NCBI RefSeq assembly: GCF_002081825.1
Contig: NZ_MUKU01000028.1
Span: 1-64,000, forward strand
Source of the DNA: Chromobacterium haemolyticum
Lineage (GTDB): Bacteria; Pseudomonadota; Gammaproteobacteria; Burkholderiales; Chromobacteriaceae
DNA: 64,000 nucleotides
Direction: 5' to 3'
Numbering within the stretch: position 1 is the first letter of the stretch; every line of letters starts with the position of its first letter. Below, piece by piece: positions 61,425-64,000 of this stretch. Below the pieces are notes generated by a model. It saw only the letters and a program-made list of their open reading frames with translations. It was not told the DNA's origin and searched no databases. The position numbers and the translations under genes are program-made.

Positions 61425-62320
61425 GGCGTGTACTCGTGGGATGGAGCGCGCAGTATGGCCGCTGCGGCGGGGGCGGCTGAATGACCGGGATCAAGGAATC
61501 CCAAACCCTGGCCCAGCCCCGCGCGCAGCGCCGCCAGTTCCTGATGCAAGCGCACCACCCCGCCTATGATCAACAGCGCCGGCGCGCGCAGCCGGTATTG
61601 CTCCGCCAGCCGGCCCAGCTCGGACAAGCGGCCGCAGACGCAGCGCTCGCCCGGCATACAGGCCTGCTCGACAATGGCCACCGGCGTATCCGGCGCGCGG
61701 CCATGGCTTAGCAGCCGCTCCGCGATGACGGCGGCCTCGCCCAAGCCCATATAGACCACCACGGTTTCGTCCGGCCCGCTGTCCGCGGTCCAGGCCAGCG
61801 CCGACGCGCCTTCGCGGCGATGGCCGGTGACGAAGCGACAGCCCTGGGCGTAGTCGCGATGGGTCAGCGGCAGCGCCAGGCTGGCCGCCGCGCCCAGCGC
61901 CGCGCTGACGCCGGGCACCGCCTCGCAGCGGATGCCGGCCGCCAACAGCGCACGCATCTCCTCGCCGCCGCGGCCGAACATGAAGGGATCGCCGCCCTTC
62001 AGTCGCGCCACGCGCAGGCCCTGGCGCGCCAGCGCGATCATCAACTGGTTGATTTCGGCCTGCGGCAAGGTGTGGCGGCTGGCGCGTTTGCCGACGCAGA
62101 CGCGCCGGGCCGAGGGCGGCGCCAATTGCAGGATCTCGGCGTCTATCAGGTGGTCGTACAGCACCGCGTCGGCCTGGGCCAGGCGCTGCGCGGCGCGCAC
62201 GGTGAGCAGATCGGCGCTGCCCGGGCCGGCCCCCAGCAGCGCGACGCTGCCGGGCGGAAAGGGCGGGGCGGCAGCGGCGTCCAGTCCGGCGCGGGGAAGA
62301 GGGGTGACAGGGCGGATCAT
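61421..62320 (-). CDS. cobA: Uroporphyrinogen-III C-methyltransferase (SUMT; CobA/NirE type)
   Basis: A 299-residue SAM-dependent enzyme that makes precorrin-2. Motifs: [59 protein letters not shown] and FVTGHR. It lacks the dehydrogenase half present in CysG. Next to cNOR it may supply heme d1 or siroheme under low oxygen, but no other heme d1 genes are visible. ATG at 62320 has AAGGAGG five bases upstream. First gene of the leftward arm of the divergon. Confidence 0.92.
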   Translation of the reverse strand: MIRPVTPLPRAGLDAAAAPPFPPGSVALLGAGPGSADLLTVRAAQRLAQADAVLYDHLIDAEILQLAPPSARRVCVGKRASRHTLPQAEINQLMIALARQGLRVARLKGGDPFMFGRGGEEMRALLAAGIRCEAVPGVSAALGAAASLALPLTHRDYAQGCRFVTGHRREGASALAWTADSGPDETVVVYMGLGEAAVIAERLLSHGRAPDTPVAIVEQACMPGERCVCGRLSELGRLAEQYRLRAPALLIIGGVVRLHQELAALRAGLGQGLGFLDPGHSAAPAAAAILRAPSHEYTP

Positions 62321-62386
62321 GGTGGCCTCCTTGCGGTTGGCGATGGCGGATGGCGCCAGTGTAGGAAGCCGGAGGGCCGGAAATCG

Positions 62387-62400
62387 TTGATTCGAATCAA
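62387..62400. promoter_or_regulatory. FNR/DNR/NnrR-type box between cobA and norC
   Basis: TTGAT-TCGA-ATCAA is a perfect match to the shared FNR-family consensus. It lies 66 bases from the cobA start and 76 bases from the norC start and can serve both arms. Which CRP/FNR protein uses it (oxygen-sensing FNR or NO-sensing DNR/NnrR) cannot be told from the site alone. Confidence 0.88.
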
Positions 62401-62476
62401 TGCTCCCGGGATGCCCGAATCCGTACAGTTCGGCCCGAGTACCGCGCTGGCGGTGCAAGCATTCGAGGAGGACATG

Positions 62477-62902
62477 ATGAGCGCGAGCTTCACCAAATCG
62501 ACCGCCCGCAATATTTTTTACGGCGGCTCGGTTTTCTTTTTCCTGTTGTTTCTGGGGCTGACCCTGGACACCACCTTGGCCCTGCCCAGCCATAACGCCA
62601 AGGCCCAGCTCACCGAACAAGCGGTGCGCGGCAAGAAAATCTGGGAGACGCGCAGTTGCGGCGGCTGCCACACCTTGCTGGGCGAGGGCGCTTACTTCGG
62701 GCCGGAGCTGGGCAACGTCTACGTGCGCCGCGGCCCGGAATTCATCAAGGGCTGGATGCAGGCGATGCCGACCAATGCGCCGGGCCGCCGCCAGATGCCG
62801 CAGTTCCATCTGAACCCGGCCGAGCTGGACGACCTGGTGGCCTTCCTGAAGTACGCGTCGCAGATCAACACCAATAACTGGCCGCCCAATATCGAGGGCT
62901 GA
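62477..62902 (+). CDS. norC: Nitric oxide reductase subunit C (cytochrome c)
   Basis: A 141-residue membrane-anchored cytochrome c. A helix at about 15-35 is followed by the heme motif C61-G-G-C64-H65 and the likely axial methionine M107 in RRQMPQF. GAYFGPELGNVYVRRGPEFIKGWM is typical of NorC. It passes electrons to NorB. ATG at 62477 has AGGAGG five bases upstream; the ATG at 62474 is too close to it. Confidence 0.96.
   Translation: MSASFTKSTARNIFYGGSVFFFLLFLGLTLDTTLALPSHNAKAQLTEQAVRGKKIWETRSCGGCHTLLGEGAYFGPELGNVYVRRGPEFIKGWMQAMPTNAPGRRQMPQFHLNPAELDDLVAFLKYASQINTNNWPPNIEG

Positions 62903-64000
<1,098 letters not shown>

Overview
The window looks like a piece of chromosome from a Neisseriales betaproteobacterium, most plausibly Chromobacterium or a close relative. 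This is inferred from gene content, not from a database match. GC content is high, there are two neisserial-type type IV pilus clusters (a five-gene minor-pilin operon and pilMNOPQ next to mrcA), and metX-metW, msrPQ, a man-type EIIA-HPr-EI phosphotransferase set and a cNOR operon are present. I saw no rRNA, tRNA or CRISPR array. The left edge cuts an IS4-family transposase and the right edge cuts norB.

Layout. 1-262: tail of an IS element and a terminator. 269-6838 (minus): exopolysaccharide operon of a GfcA/YjbE-like secreted peptide, a YjbH-like outer-membrane protein fused to a PAP2 phosphatase, an OPX/Wza export protein and a Wzz-type co-polymerase. 6890-8914 (minus): thrB, a DUF2782 protein and a LOG-family protein, divergent from polA (8930-11698). 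11880-14802: minor pilins fimT-pilV-pilW-pilX-pilE-like. 14799-16417 (minus): ampG translationally coupled to a periplasmic lysozyme inhibitor (MliC type). 16470-18214 (minus): metX-metW. 18435-21863: a small membrane protein, a YhcC-type radical SAM protein, msrP-msrQ and ybaK. 21847-26155 (minus): a solute-binding protein and the ferrous-iron uptake set ftrABCD, with a Fur box inside the ftrA promoter. 26351-35392: asnB, fsr with a divergent AraC regulator, wrbA, a BrkB/YihY membrane protein, a DUF3025 protein and a PAS-PAS-GAF-GGDEF diguanylate cyclase.

35544-36935: cysG. 37125-39550: EIIA(Man)-HPr-EI. 39570-47145: LPS core and O-antigen assembly (waaQ-like, waaG-like, a GT9 enzyme, waaL, a GT4 enzyme, msbA), most genes overlapping by a few bases. 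47347-54602 (minus): a free-standing FimV-type TPR protein, then, upstream on the same strand, pilMNOPQ-aroK-aroB. 54718-57081: mrcA (PBP1a). 57165-58505 (minus): gdhA. 58905-59261: a solitary nuoA. 59385-64000: a nitric-oxide divergon. norC-norB runs rightward; a SUMT, a hemerythrin, a DUF2249 protein and an unassigned 12-helix membrane protein run leftward. A perfect FNR/DNR-type palindrome lies between the two arms.

The most notable points are the YjbH-PAP2 fusion, the nitric-oxide divergon with its uncharacterised members, and an interspersed repeat of about 140 bp. The repeat is present as two long copies, one deleted copy and one degenerate copy, and it supplies stop codons to neighbouring genes. 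Other points are the free-standing FimV-like domain protein, the mliC-ampG coupling, the orphan nuoA, and hairpins that appear to mask the ribosome binding sites of the minor-pilin operon and, less certainly, of metX. All names come from motif recognition by eye; none has been checked by a search.
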